DNA from: Prevotella sp. | GTDB lineage: Bacteria > Bacteroidota > Bacteroidia > Bacteroidales > Bacteroidaceae | DNA length: 64,000 nt | Direction: 5' to 3' | Assembly (NCBI GenBank): GCA_016291495.1 | Contig: JAEEXI010000003.1 | Location: 1-64,000 of the forward strand | Shown: positions 51,107 through 59,781 of the stretch, piece by piece | Layout: each line of letters begins with the position of its first letter | Numbering within the stretch: the first letter of the stretch is position 1 | Notes under the pieces: model-generated | Told to the model about the DNA's origin: nothing | The model's input: the letters and a program-made list of their open reading frames with translations, nothing else | Databases searched by the model: none | Made by a program: the position numbers and the translations under genes

Positions 51107-53215
51107 ATGGTATCTGTCAAAAAAGCCCTCCTCACCACCCTGAAAGTCATTGGTGGTCTTGTAGTACTCTTTATTGTCCTGATCTTGGGGGCAGTAGGAA
51201 TGATTAACAACTCCTCCATCCAGAACAAGATTCTCCATTATGCCACAGATATGCTGGCAGAGAAGCTGGAGACCAAAATCGAAATAGACAGTATCCATAT
51301 CGGCTTCTTCGATGACGACATCCGCCTCTTCGGACTCCGCGTTGACGACCGTCAGCAACGGAAGATGCTGGAACTCAAATTACTATCGGCAGAAATCCAG
51401 ATGCTGCCCTTGCTGCTTCAGCAGGAGCTTAACATTCAGGAGGTAAAGGTGGATGGATTACAAGCCCACCTTTTCAAGCCCTCCCCTGAAGAACCTGCCA
51501 ACTACCAGTTTGTCATCGATGCCTTCAAGAAAAAAGAGGAGAGCGGAGAAAAGAAAGAGGTAAGCAAGAAAAAGAAGTCGAAACTCAAGGTCGACCTCAA
51601 CAAGGCTGTCATTGAACATGTGAATGTGACCTTCAACGACAGGCAATTTTCCCTGGGACTTCTGAAATACCAGAAAGGATGGATGGGCAAGCAGTCGGGA
51701 GAAATCCGCCAACTGGAAACCTCCTGGGTGCATATCAAGAAAGACTCTACACATGTAGATTCCCGCCTGACGGTATATGCCATCAACTATGAAGGGACAG
51801 AAAACCACCACACCATCAACATCGACAGCGTACGATGGTTCACAGACAACCACAAGCCGCACAAACGCACCGGAAAGCCCAAGCGGGGCTGGTACGACAA
51901 TGGGCACATGAATACTGTCGCCAACCTGAAAATCAAACTCCACCACGCTGATAAGGACAGCATCTGCGGCACACTGGTGTCCTGCGAAGCCAACGACACC
52001 TCCGGACTGCATGTCACCGACCTGCACGGACAGTTCAAGCATATCAAGGGACAGATCTTTCTTAGGGATATGACGGTCTGCATGAAGAACACCACCCTGA
52101 ACTTCGACAAGGGCGTCATCCAACTGCCCAATAAGAAGAAAGGCATCCGCTTCACCTTCTCCACTTCCGACATCACGGGTACAACCCTCCTGACAGACAT
52201 CTCAAAGCCTTTCGCCCCTGTACTAAAAGACTTCAAGGCACCACTCTGGCTGAGTACCAAGTTCAGCGGTACAGACAGCAACTTGGTGTTCAAGGACGTC
52301 CTCGTGAAGACACCCGACAAGAAACTCACAATCAAGGCGAATGGTGGTATTGAGGGCTTGAAGAGCAAATACGACCTCAACGTACATTTCAACGTACAGG
52401 AAATGGTGACGACCCCTGCCACCGTAGAACGCATCATCAACCAGTTCCCTGTCAAGAAGTTCATGATGAAACAGATGAACCGCCTGGGAACCATCCGCTA
52501 TACAGGCTCGTTCAATGTCTTATGGAAGAAGGAGCAGTTCCGCGGAATCATCTCCACCAAACAGGGACGGCTGAATTTCTTCTTCGCCCTTGACGAGAAA
52601 AACAAATACCTCAGCGGCAACGTGCAGACCACGAACTTCGAACTGGGAGATGCCATGGACTATCATGACATCGGGGCCATCTCCTGCCGGGCAGGCTTCC
52701 GTTTCGACATCTCCAAGCCGCGTACCGCCCAGATGCGTCGCATCAAAGGCGGCAAACTGCCTATCGGTCAAATCGATGCCCTCATCATAAAGGCTAAAAC
52801 CAAGTTACTCACTGTCTCCGACGTCTCCGCCCATATTGTCAGCGATGGTGCCGTTGCTGAGGGTAAGCTCAGCATGAAGGGAAAACTCGCCAACCTTCTC
52901 TGCTCCTTCTCATTCACCAATACGGACGAGATGCACAAGACGAAAATCAAGCCAGGCATCCACTTCAACATCTTTGGGAAGAAAAGTGATGATGAAAAAG
53001 CAGCCCGCAAAGCCCAGAAGGATGATGAAAAAGCAGCTCGCAAGGCTCAGAAGGATGCCGAGAAAGAGAAACGAAAGGCAGAGAAAGAGGCAAGAAAGGC
53101 AGAGAAAGAGGCAAGAAAGGCAGAGAAAGAGGCAAGAAAGGCAGAGAAAGCCGCTCAAAAAGCAGCCAAGAAAGCTGCCAAAGAGGCTGCCAAAGAGGCT
53201 GCCAAGAACAATTAG
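51107..53215 (+). CDS. AsmA-like membrane protein with Lys/Ala-rich tail
   Basis: A 702-residue protein anchored by one N-terminal segment (VIGGLVVLFIVLILGAVGMI). It has a long periplasmic beta-rich region of the AsmA/DUF748 type (ETKIEIDSIHIGFFDDDIRL; KVDGLQAHLF). These proteins are linked to outer-membrane assembly or lipid transport between membranes. The last 75 residues are an A/E/K/R repeat helix, encoded by two 33-base units and several 21-base units. Such a tail is unusual for a periplasmic protein and could form a coiled coil. The stop codon overlaps the end of the convergent LolC/E gene by four bases. Confidence 0.75.
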   Translation: MVSVKKALLTTLKVIGGLVVLFIVLILGAVGMINNSSIQNKILHYATDMLAEKLETKIEIDSIHIGFFDDDIRLFGLRVDDRQQRKMLELKLLSAEIQMLPLLLQQELNIQEVKVDGLQAHLFKPSPEEPANYQFVIDAFKKKEESGEKKEVSKKKKSKLKVDLNKAVIEHVNVTFNDRQFSLGLLKYQKGWMGKQSGEIRQLETSWVHIKKDSTHVDSRLTVYAINYEGTENHHTINIDSVRWFTDNHKPHKRTGKPKRGWYDNGHMNTVANLKIKLHHADKDSICGTLVSCEANDTSGLHVTDLHGQFKHIKGQIFLRDMTVCMKNTTLNFDKGVIQLPNKKKGIRFTFSTSDITGTTLLTDISKPFAPVLKDFKAPLWLSTKFSGTDSNLVFKDVLVKTPDKKLTIKANGGIEGLKSKYDLNVHFNVQEMVTTPATVERIINQFPVKKFMMKQMNRLGTIRYTGSFNVLWKKEQFRGIISTKQGRLNFFFALDEKNKYLSGNVQTTNFELGDAMDYHDIGAISCRAGFRFDISKPRTAQMRRIKGGKLPIGQIDALIIKAKTKLLTVSDVSAHIVSDGAVAEGKLSMKGKLANLLCSFSFTNTDEMHKTKIKPGIHFNIFGKKSDDEKAARKAQKDDEKAARKAQKDAEKEKRKAEKEARKAEKEARKAEKEARKAEKAAQKAAKKAAKEAAKEAAKNN
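52987..53150 (+). repeat. in-gene tandem repeats (33 bp then 21 bp)
   Basis: Two nearly identical 33-base units (GATGATGAAAAAGCAGC...) from 52987 to about 53052 precede three to four copies of a 21-base unit (GCAAGAAAGGCAGAGAAAGA core) to about 53150. They encode DDEKAARKAQK and ARKAEKE repeats. Confidence 0.8.
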
Positions 53216-54441
53216 CTCAACAGTCGCTTGGCAAAATAACGGACGGGATACCACACACTCAGGAAACCTACCGCAATGACGGTGAGGAACACCAGGACGA
53301 TATCCCAAGGATGAACACTGACAGGATAGGCATCGACAATGAAGGAACCTTCCGACTTACCCAGTCGCACAATACCGTACTCCTGCTGAAGCCAGCAGAG
53401 CAGCAGTCCAATCAGAATCCCTATAATCGCACCCATCGCCGAGATCATTCGGCCCTCAAACAGGAAGATATGCACTATCTGCCTGTCGGAGGCACCCAGA
53501 TTACGCAGGGTCACCACATCGTTCTTCTTGTCAATCATCAGCATCGAGATACTGCCGATGATATTAAAACAGGCTATCACCAGTATGAAGGTCAGGAAGA
53601 TATATGCCATCAGCTTCTCAATTTTCATAATGCGGAACGTATCGTTCTGCTGTTCATAGCGGTCACGCACCTCGAAACGGTCACCGGCAATCTCCTTCAT
53701 CTCTGCCTTGACTTTCTCAAAGTCACTGCCAGGCTTCAGCCGCAACTCCAGCGACGAGAGCATGCCCTGCTGGTCGAACAACTGACGGGTGAAGGCTATA
53801 GAGGTAATGATATAACGCTTGTCGTACTTTCCTTGTTTGATGCTGAACAGCACCCCCGGCGAATAGAGTTCGTCCTCCACGAAACCCTCCTGCAGGTTAG
53901 CCATATTAAGCTGGCCCTCCCTGCGAGGGGCATACACCTTCAAAGGCCGCTCGTACGTATATCCCATACCCAACTGATAAGCGACACCCATACCCGGGAT
54001 GCCATAGTTCATATCAGCAGCATGCAGCGCATACTCACCGTCACCCTCCAACACCTCACGGATGTGCGTCAGCTTATCGAAGTTATCCTCCACACCCTTC
54101 AGCATAATCATCGCCTGACGCTCGCCATAGACCGCCAGTGCCTGATCCTCCATCACCTCAGTAGCCACGTCCACCTGCGGCAACTGACGGATACGCGTCA
54201 GCAGCGAATCGTCCGCTGCCACCGTCTTACCCTCCACGGGAGTCACCTTTAACTGCGGGTCGAGCTGGGTAAACAGCGAGGCCACCATGTCGTGGAAACC
54301 GTTAAACACGCTCAGCGTCACCACCAGCGCCATCGTAGCCACAGCGACACCCACTACGGAAATGGCGCTAATCACATTGATAGCGTTGGTACTCTTCTTG
54401 GAGAAAAGGTAACGACGGGCGATGTAAAACGGAAAGTTCAC
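53212..54441 (-). CDS. LolC/LolE-family ABC transporter permease
   Basis: A 409-residue inner-membrane permease that works with a LolD-type ATPase in lipoprotein release or another envelope task. It begins FYIARRYLFSKKSTNAINVI, has four segments (about 25-50, 275-300, 325-345, 375-400) and a large periplasmic domain. IGSISMLMIDKKNDVVTLRN and LGASDRQIVHIFLFEGRMIS are the FtsX/MacB permease motifs. It follows rbfA with a four-base overlap, an arrangement common in Bacteroidales. No ATPase gene is adjacent. Confidence 0.9.
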   Translation of the reverse strand: MNFPFYIARRYLFSKKSTNAINVISAISVVGVAVATMALVVTLSVFNGFHDMVASLFTQLDPQLKVTPVEGKTVAADDSLLTRIRQLPQVDVATEVMEDQALAVYGERQAMIMLKGVEDNFDKLTHIREVLEGDGEYALHAADMNYGIPGMGVAYQLGMGYTYERPLKVYAPRREGQLNMANLQEGFVEDELYSPGVLFSIKQGKYDKRYIITSIAFTRQLFDQQGMLSSLELRLKPGSDFEKVKAEMKEIAGDRFEVRDRYEQQNDTFRIMKIEKLMAYIFLTFILVIACFNIIGSISMLMIDKKNDVVTLRNLGASDRQIVHIFLFEGRMISAMGAIIGILIGLLLCWLQQEYGIVRLGKSEGSFIVDAYPVSVHPWDIVLVFLTVIAVGFLSVWYPVRYFAKRLLS

Positions 54442-54773
54442 TTTTTCAGCAGTTCGTCGATACGGTCAATATAGTCCAGTGAGTCGTCAATAAAGAAGCG
54501 CAACTCGGGAATAATGCGCAACTGATGGCGCACTCTCGTGCCCAACTCATAGCGTATCTGCTTCTCGTTCTTATTGATATTAGCCATCAACTCCTCGCCA
54601 CGCTCACTGGGGAAGATACTCAGATAGGCCGTACAGATACTCAAGTCGGGACTCACGCGGACACGCGTGACGCTCACCATCACCCCGTGCATCGTACGGG
54701 TCTGCTCCTGAAAAATCACGCTCAGCTCCTTCTGCAACAGGCGCGCAATCTTATTCTGTCTCGTTTCTTGCAT
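54438..54773 (-). CDS. rbfA: ribosome-binding factor A
   Basis: A 111-residue KH-type factor for maturation of the 30S subunit and 16S rRNA 5' end. The N-terminal helix TRQNKIARLLQKELSVIFQE and the segment VSVTRVRVSPDLSICTAYLS are typical. The end (LRFFIDDSLDYIDRIDELLK) is the conserved C-terminal helix. It is translated with the LolC/E permease gene and preceded by a full promoter at 54796-54826. Confidence 0.95.
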   Translation of the reverse strand: MQETRQNKIARLLQKELSVIFQEQTRTMHGVMVSVTRVRVSPDLSICTAYLSIFPSERGEELMANINKNEKQIRYELGTRVRHQLRIIPELRFFIDDSLDYIDRIDELLKK

Positions 54774-54795
54774 AGTCTATGTCATTTTGATGCTG

Positions 54796-54826
54796 CAAAG
54801 GTACGATTTTCAAATGAAATAACAAA
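54796..54826 (-). promoter_or_regulatory. promoter of rbfA
   Basis: On the minus strand TTTG (54826-54823), 19-base gap, TACCTTTG (54803-54796), 23 bases before ATG 54773. Confidence 0.75.
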
Positions 54827-54949
54827 TAATTACGGCATAAAAAGTGCCCTATTCATGCCTTGTTCAAAGGATACTCAAGTCTTGCTCATGCTTTACTCAT
54901 GTACCTCGCTAGAACTTCCCATACATTTCTCCCTTTACACGCTATTACT

Positions 54950-55039
54950 TGTCCAGTAGATGTCCAGTACATGTTCAGTAGATGTTCGGTGTTTTACCGA
55001 ACAAGTACCGGACATATACCGGACATGTACCGAACATCT
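54950..55039. repeat. inverted array of eight 11-bp repeats
   Basis: Left half: TGTCCAGTAGA, TGTCCAGTACA, TGTTCAGTAGA, TGTTCGGTGTT. Two T residues follow at 54994-54995. Right half: ACCGAACAAGT, ACCGGACATAT, ACCGGACATGT, ACCGAACATCT. The halves are reverse complements of each other in plan, with TGTTCGGT facing ACCGAACA at the centre. Every unit is exactly 11 bases. An outer pair of imperfect arms (54862-54923 against 55062-55116) extends the symmetry to about 255 bases. Confidence 0.85.
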
Positions 55040-55199
55040 ATATGAGCAACGCATGAGTAGGTCTATGGAATTTCTAGTGAAGAATATGAGCAGAAGTTGA
55101 ATATCCTTTGAGCAGGACTTGAGTAAGATTGTAGCGGACTGTTTTGGCGCTAGGTAAACGGCAAAAAATGCATTGGTATATAAAAATGTGGGCCACAAA

Positions 55200-55231
55200 C
55201 TTGTGTAGTTCGTTTTTTTAGATTAAATTTG
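55200..55231 (+). promoter_or_regulatory. promoter of korAB
   Basis: CTTG (55200-55203), 20-base gap, TAAATTTG (55224-55231). The leader to ATG 55294 is about 55 bases. Confidence 0.65.
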
Positions 55232-55293
55232 CACCCGTTTTTATAGAATATAAAATACAAATAGGAAAAGAAAAGATATAATACACTTACTTT

Positions 55294-57138
55294 ATGGCTG
55301 AATTAGAAGTAAAAGAGCTCGAACAGGTTGTTGTTCGCTTTTCTGGTGACTCCGGCGACGGTATGCAGTTAGCCGGAAACATCTTCTCTACGGTGAGTGC
55401 CACCGTAGGTAACGGTATTTCTACGTTTCCCGACTATCCCGCCGACATCCGTGCCCCGCAAGGTTCGCTGACGGGTGTGAGCGGTTTCCAGGTACACATC
55501 GGCGCCGGCAAGGTCTATACCCCTGGCGACAAGTGTGACGTGCTGGTAGCAATGAATGCTGCTGCGCTGAAGACGCAGCTGAAGTATTCGAAGCCCCAGG
55601 CTACGATTATCATCGACACCGACTCCTTCGGTCCTAAGGACTTGGAGAAGGCGCAGTTCAAGAGCGAGGACTATCTGGGCGAGATGGGCGTTGACCCCGA
55701 CCGCGTCATCCAGTGCCCGCTGACCACGATGGTGAAGGACTGTCTGGCCGACACAGGTATGGACAACAAGGCGATGCTGAAGTGTCGCAACATGTTTGCA
55801 CTGGGTCTGGTGTGCTGGCTGTTCGACCGCGATCTGGAACTGGTCAACAACTTCCTGCGTGAGAAATTCGCCAAGAAGCCCGCTATTGCCGAGAACAATA
55901 TCAAGGTGGTGCAGGCCGGCTACGACTATGGTCACAACACGCACTCGAGTGCAGTGAACGTCTATCGCATCGAATCGAAGGAGAAGGTGCCCGGACGTTA
56001 TATGGACATCACAGGTAACAAGGCAACGGCCTACGGTCTGATTGCCGCCGCCGAGAAGGCAGGCCTGCGACTCTATCTTGGTTCTTATCCTATCACTCCT
56101 GCTACCGACATCCTGCACGAGCTGTCGAAGCATAAGTCGTGTGGCGTCATCACCGTACAGTGTGAGGATGAGATCAGCGGATGTGCCTCGGCCCTCGGAG
56201 CCTCGTTTGCAGGCGCCCTGGCAGCAACTTCTACATCAGGTCCCGGCATCTGTCTGAAGAGTGAGGCCATGAACCTCGCTGTCATCATGGAGTTGCCGCT
56301 GGTGGTCATCGACGTACAGCGCGGTGGTCCTGCAACAGGACTTCCCACGAAGTCAGAACAGACTGACCTGCTGCAGGCACTGTTCGGTCGTAATGGTGAG
56401 AGCCCTATGCCAGTAATGGCTGCCCTAAGTCCAACCGACTGTTTCGACGCCGTCTATCAGGCATCTAAGATAGCCTTGGAGCACATGACGCCCGTCATTC
56501 TGTTGACGGATGCGTATGTCGCCAACGGTTCTGGTGCTTTCCGTCTGCCTGACATCAACAAACTGGACGCCATCAATCCCCCTTATGTTCCTGAGGAGCT
56601 GAAGGGCAAGTGGGCGCCCTATATGCGTGCCGAGAACGGTACCCGCTACTGGGCAGTGCCTGGTCGTGAGGGCTTCGAACATATCCTCGGTGGACTGGAG
56701 AAGGACTCAGAGACGGGTGCCATCTCCACCAATCCTGAGAACCACGACCTGATGACACGCTTACGTCAGCAGAAGATTGACAACATCCAGGTGCCCGACC
56801 TTGAAGTAGAGGGTGACGTGGACGATGCCGAACTGCTCGTCGTCGGTTTCGGCTCAACCTATGGTCATCTGCACTCGGCTATGGACGAGCTCCGTGCCAA
56901 GGGCAAGAAGGTGGCTCAGGCTCAGTTCAAGTATCTGAACCCGCTGCCCAAGAACGCTGCCGCCGTACTCTCGAAGTACAAGAAGGTGGTGGTGGCCGAG
57001 CAGAACATGGGTCAGCTGGCTGCCTACCTGCGCATGAAGGTCGACGGCTTCGTGCCTTACCAGTTCAATCAGGTCAAGGGTCAACCATTCGTGGTCGAAG
57101 AGTTAGTCAACGCATTCGAGGACATTTTAAAGAAGTAA
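55294..57138 (+). CDS. korA: 2-oxoacid:ferredoxin oxidoreductase, alpha subunit
   Basis: A 614-residue subunit with the gamma domain fused to the N-terminus. It converts a 2-oxoacid, most likely 2-oxoglutarate, to the CoA ester while reducing ferredoxin, or the reverse. The gamma domain (about 10-190) has VVVRFSGDSGDGMQLAGNIF and FPDYPADIRAPQGSLTGVSG. The alpha domain (about 215-600) has YLGSYPITPATDILHELSKH, EDEISGCASALGASFAGALA and VIDVQRGGPATGLPTKSEQT, the pyrimidine-side thiamine diphosphate region. korB follows after six bases. Confidence 0.94.
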   Translation: MAELEVKELEQVVVRFSGDSGDGMQLAGNIFSTVSATVGNGISTFPDYPADIRAPQGSLTGVSGFQVHIGAGKVYTPGDKCDVLVAMNAAALKTQLKYSKPQATIIIDTDSFGPKDLEKAQFKSEDYLGEMGVDPDRVIQCPLTTMVKDCLADTGMDNKAMLKCRNMFALGLVCWLFDRDLELVNNFLREKFAKKPAIAENNIKVVQAGYDYGHNTHSSAVNVYRIESKEKVPGRYMDITGNKATAYGLIAAAEKAGLRLYLGSYPITPATDILHELSKHKSCGVITVQCEDEISGCASALGASFAGALAATSTSGPGICLKSEAMNLAVIMELPLVVIDVQRGGPATGLPTKSEQTDLLQALFGRNGESPMPVMAALSPTDCFDAVYQASKIALEHMTPVILLTDAYVANGSGAFRLPDINKLDAINPPYVPEELKGKWAPYMRAENGTRYWAVPGREGFEHILGGLEKDSETGAISTNPENHDLMTRLRQQKIDNIQVPDLEVEGDVDDAELLVVGFGSTYGHLHSAMDELRAKGKKVAQAQFKYLNPLPKNAAAVLSKYKKVVVAEQNMGQLAAYLRMKVDGFVPYQFNQVKGQPFVVEELVNAFEDILKK

Positions 57139-57144
57139 AGAGTT

Positions 57145-58149
57145 ATGGAATATACAGCACAAGATTATAAGAAAGGACAACCACGTTGGTGTCCGGGATG
57201 TGGCGACCACTTCTTCCTGGCCTCGCTCCATAAGGCTATGGCAGAGATTGGTGTAGCTCCCAAAGATATTGCAGTGATTTCAGGTATCGGCTGCTCGAGC
57301 CGTCTGCCCCACTACATGGCTACCTACGGCATGAACACCATTCACGGTCGTGCAGCCGCCATTGCCACTGGTGCGAAGGTGGCTAACCCTAACCTGACCG
57401 TATGGCAGGTGAGCGGAGACGGTGACGGACTGGCCATCGGTGGTAACCATTTTATTCATGCTAATCGCAGGAATATCGACCTGAACATGATCCTCTTGAA
57501 CAACCGTATCTACGGTCTGACGAAGGGTCAGTACTCCCCTACCTCACCCCGTGGATTCGTCAGCAAGTCGAGTCCTTACGGAACTGTAGAGGACCCGTTC
57601 CGCCCTGCAGAGCTGTGCTTCGGTGCCCGCGGACACTTCTTTGCCCGTTGCGTGGCAACCGACGCAAAAGGTACCGTAGAAGTATTGAAGGCTGCCTACC
57701 AGCACAAAGGTGCCTCGGTGACGGAGGTGTTGCAGAACTGCGTCATCTTCAACGACGGCTGTCATGAGGCTGTCTATAACAACGAGGGCCGTAAGAAGAA
57801 CGCCATCTACGTGAAACATGGCGAGAAGCTGGTATTCGGTGAGAACAATGAGTTCGGACTGGTGCAGCAGGGCTTTGGCCTGAAAGTGGTCGAGATTGGC
57901 AAGGACGGCTATACGCTGGACGACGTACTGGTACACGATGCCCACTGCGAAGACAATACCCTGCAACTGAAGCTTGCGCTGATGGGTAACGGTGACGGTT
58001 TCCCCATTGCTCTCGGTGTCATCCGCGACGTGGAGGCTCCCACCTACAACGACGCTGTTCATGCCCAGTTGGCAGAGGTCAGTGCCCAGAAGAAGTATCA
58101 TAACTTCTCCGAGTTGTTGGAGACGAACGATACTTGGGAAGTGAAATAA
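57145..58149 (+). CDS. korB: 2-oxoacid:ferredoxin oxidoreductase, beta subunit
   Basis: The 334-residue thiamine-diphosphate and iron-sulfur subunit paired with korA. RWCPGCGDHFFLASLHKAMA begins the domain, with CPGC contributing to the cluster and SGIGCSSR a further Cys. The diphosphate motif is VSGDGDGLAIGGNHFIHANR and continues to ILLNN. The pair works in the anaerobic reductive or oxidative tricarboxylic acid branch. A perfect terminator follows. Confidence 0.95.
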   Translation: MEYTAQDYKKGQPRWCPGCGDHFFLASLHKAMAEIGVAPKDIAVISGIGCSSRLPHYMATYGMNTIHGRAAAIATGAKVANPNLTVWQVSGDGDGLAIGGNHFIHANRRNIDLNMILLNNRIYGLTKGQYSPTSPRGFVSKSSPYGTVEDPFRPAELCFGARGHFFARCVATDAKGTVEVLKAAYQHKGASVTEVLQNCVIFNDGCHEAVYNNEGRKKNAIYVKHGEKLVFGENNEFGLVQQGFGLKVVEIGKDGYTLDDVLVHDAHCEDNTLQLKLALMGNGDGFPIALGVIRDVEAPTYNDAVHAQLAEVSAQKKYHNFSELLETNDTWEVK

Positions 58150-58150
58150 C

Positions 58151-58188
58151 AAAGAAAGGCATCCGATTTGGATGCCTTTCTTTATTTT
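58151..58188. terminator. terminator between korB and the kinase gene
   Basis: AAAGAAAGGCATCC (58151-58164), loop GATTT, GGATGCCTTTCTTT (58170-58183), then ATTTTTC. A perfect 14-base stem usable in both directions. Confidence 0.92.
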
Positions 58189-58201
58189 TCGTGGGATGAT
58201 A

Positions 58202-58831
58202 CTACCCGATGTAATCCATGATGATATCCACGATTTCATCCTCGGTCTTGCCGTCTGCAGAGATGATGAGGTCGTAGTTGCGGGTATCGTAACGGGAAGT
58301 GTTGGTGTACTTCTGAACGTAGTTCTCGCGCATCTTGTCTACCTTCTCGATAGTCTTGCGGGCCTCGGACTCTGAGAGGTTCTGCTTACGCATCACGCGT
58401 TGGATACGGAACGGCATAGAAGCCTGGATGAGGATACTCAGGCTGTTTGGCTCGTCACGGAATACATAGAAACCGCTACGTCCAGCCACAACACACGACC
58501 CTGCCTCGGCTATGCCCTTCAGGATCTCTGTCTCCAGCTTGAACATCTCCTCGGTAGTGGGAACTTCGTATTTCTCAGGAACCTGTCCAGTGGGGGTCAG
58601 GCCCAGTCCTGCGTTGAGGTTATTGACGAACTCTGTCCACCAGGAACGGCTCTTACCCTTCATCTTTTCCACTTCTTCTACTGTGAGGTTGAACTTTTCG
58701 GTCAGTCCACGGATAATTGCCTTGTCGTAAAACTCCACGTTCAGTTTCTCAGCCAACTTGCGGCCAACGGTGCGTCCGCCACTTCCCAACTCACGGTTAA
58801 TCGTGATGACAAATTTCTCTTGTTTGTTCAT
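58202..58831 (-). CDS. cytidylate kinase-like protein
   Basis: A 209-residue P-loop protein of the cytidylate-kinase-like family. The nucleotide site is TINRELGSGGRTVGRKLAEK (about 10-29), with GSGG in place of the more usual GSGK-type loop. VEFYDKAIIRGL, CVVAGRSGFYVF and RIQRVMRKQNLSESEARKTI are family features. The enzyme's phosphate acceptor is unknown, since a dedicated Cmk is usually present elsewhere. It shares direction with upp and may be read from the upp promoter. Confidence 0.83.
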   Translation of the reverse strand: MNKQEKFVITINRELGSGGRTVGRKLAEKLNVEFYDKAIIRGLTEKFNLTVEEVEKMKGKSRSWWTEFVNNLNAGLGLTPTGQVPEKYEVPTTEEMFKLETEILKGIAEAGSCVVAGRSGFYVFRDEPNSLSILIQASMPFRIQRVMRKQNLSESEARKTIEKVDKMRENYVQKYTNTSRYDTRNYDLIISADGKTEDEIVDIIMDYIG

Positions 58832-58866
58832 TGTCTTCGTTTTTATGTTAAATGATGATTCGTTTC

Positions 58867-59559
58867 TTATTTACCATGCTTCTCCACAATCTTTCGGAAG
58901 CTCTGCAGTTTCTCGCCATAGCAGAGGTCACCACAGTCACCGAAGCCCGGGACGATGTATTTCTGTTCGTTCATGCCCTGATCAACGGCAGCACACCAGA
59001 TAGTAGAGCCCTCGGGCAACGCCTGCTTCACCACCTCGATACCCTCGGGAGCGGCAATGACACAGCAGAGGTGAATCTTCTTGGGTTTACCTGCCTGTAG
59101 CAAAGATTCGATTGCTGCGGCAAGACTGCCACCTGTAGCAAGCATGGGATCGACGATAAGCAGTGTCTTGTTCTTGACGCTTTGTGTGGCAATATACTCG
59201 GTATGTATGCCTACCTCGGTATGCTCACGGTTGATGTACATACGGAAAGCCGATACAAAGCCATTGTCTGCCTTGTCGAACACATTGAGGAAACCCTCGT
59301 GGAAAGGTAGTCCGGCACGCAGTACGGTGGCTAACACGATATCATCCTTCGGCAGGGGAATGTCGATGGTGCCGAGGGGAGTCGTGATGGTCTTGGGCTT
59401 ATACTCCAGCGTCTTGGAGAGCTCATACGCCATCATCTCGCCGATACGCTTGATGTTGTGGCGGAAAAGCAGACGGTTCTTCTGATAGTTCTTGTCACGT
59501 AACTCCGACATGTATTGGTTGATGATGGAGTTGGTTTTACTAAAATCGATTACTTCCAT
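58867..59559 (-). CDS. upp: uracil phosphoribosyltransferase
   Basis: Salvages uracil to UMP with PRPP. From the ATG at 59559 (MEVIDFSKTNSIINQYMSEL) it has 230 residues. The PRPP loop is LLIVDPMLATGGSLAAAIES and the uracil-binding end has GFGDCGDLCYG. VLATVLRAGLPFHEGFLNVF is the conserved central region. The in-frame extension to 59583 contains no conserved sequence. Promoter box TATCTTTG is at 59588-59581. Confidence 0.95.
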   Translation of the reverse strand: MEVIDFSKTNSIINQYMSELRDKNYQKNRLLFRHNIKRIGEMMAYELSKTLEYKPKTITTPLGTIDIPLPKDDIVLATVLRAGLPFHEGFLNVFDKADNGFVSAFRMYINREHTEVGIHTEYIATQSVKNKTLLIVDPMLATGGSLAAAIESLLQAGKPKKIHLCCVIAAPEGIEVVKQALPEGSTIWCAAVDQGMNEQKYIVPGFGDCGDLCYGEKLQSFRKIVEKHGK

Positions 59560-59580
59560 TATTCTTCTATTTGATTTCCG

Positions 59581-59588
59581 CAAAGATA
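59581..59588 (-). promoter_or_regulatory. -7 box of upp
   Basis: TATCTTTG on the minus strand, 21 bases before ATG 59559. A CAAA at 59613 is the nearest -33 candidate, at a 24-base gap. Confidence 0.5.
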
Positions 59589-59678
59589 CAAAGTTTTGTC
59601 AACTCTGCGTTACAAAAACTTGAAAGACCACGTGTTTTTTAAATACTTTAACCTAAAAAAGGTTGTGTTCGCACAAAT

Positions 59679-59712
59679 AATTCCTAATTCCTAAATTCTA
59701 ATTCCTAATTTA
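59679..59712 (+). repeat. heptanucleotide repeat (AATTCCT)
   Basis: AATTCCT, AATTCCT, AAATTCT, AATTCCT, then AATTTAT, immediately before the pckA -7 box. Period 7, as in the tract before the MaoC gene. Confidence 0.6.
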
Positions 59713-59716
59713 TTCG

Positions 59717-59724
59717 TACCTTTG
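59717..59724 (+). promoter_or_regulatory. -7 box of pckA
   Basis: TACCTTTG about 57 bases before ATG 59782. The -33 position is occupied by the period-7 repeat. Confidence 0.55.
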
Positions 59725-59781
59725 CATCCGCAAACAAGAAATAGGTAATAGTAAATTCAAACAATAAAGTTAGTAACAATT

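Larger units (their letters stand above)
54774..55293. other. gene-free region with inverted 11-bp array
   Basis: About 520 bases without a supportable gene. It contains the rbfA promoter (54796-54826), an imperfect inverted repeat from about 54862 to 55116, an 11-base repeat array at its centre and the korA promoter (55200-55231). Small frames here (54860-55045, 54935-55198) are composed of the repeats. Confidence 0.6.

Noticed and set aside
52974..53279. 101-residue basic frame over the AsmA tail repeats
   Set aside because: Alternative-frame reading of the tandem repeats inside the AsmA-like gene.
54950..55039. Possible CRISPR array
   Set aside because: Units are 11 bases, contiguous, without spacers, and inverted at the centre; no cas genes are present.
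54935..55198. 87-residue minus-strand frame over the 11-bp array
   Set aside because: Composed of repeat translation (RYMSGTCSV-type) with no sign of coding constraint.
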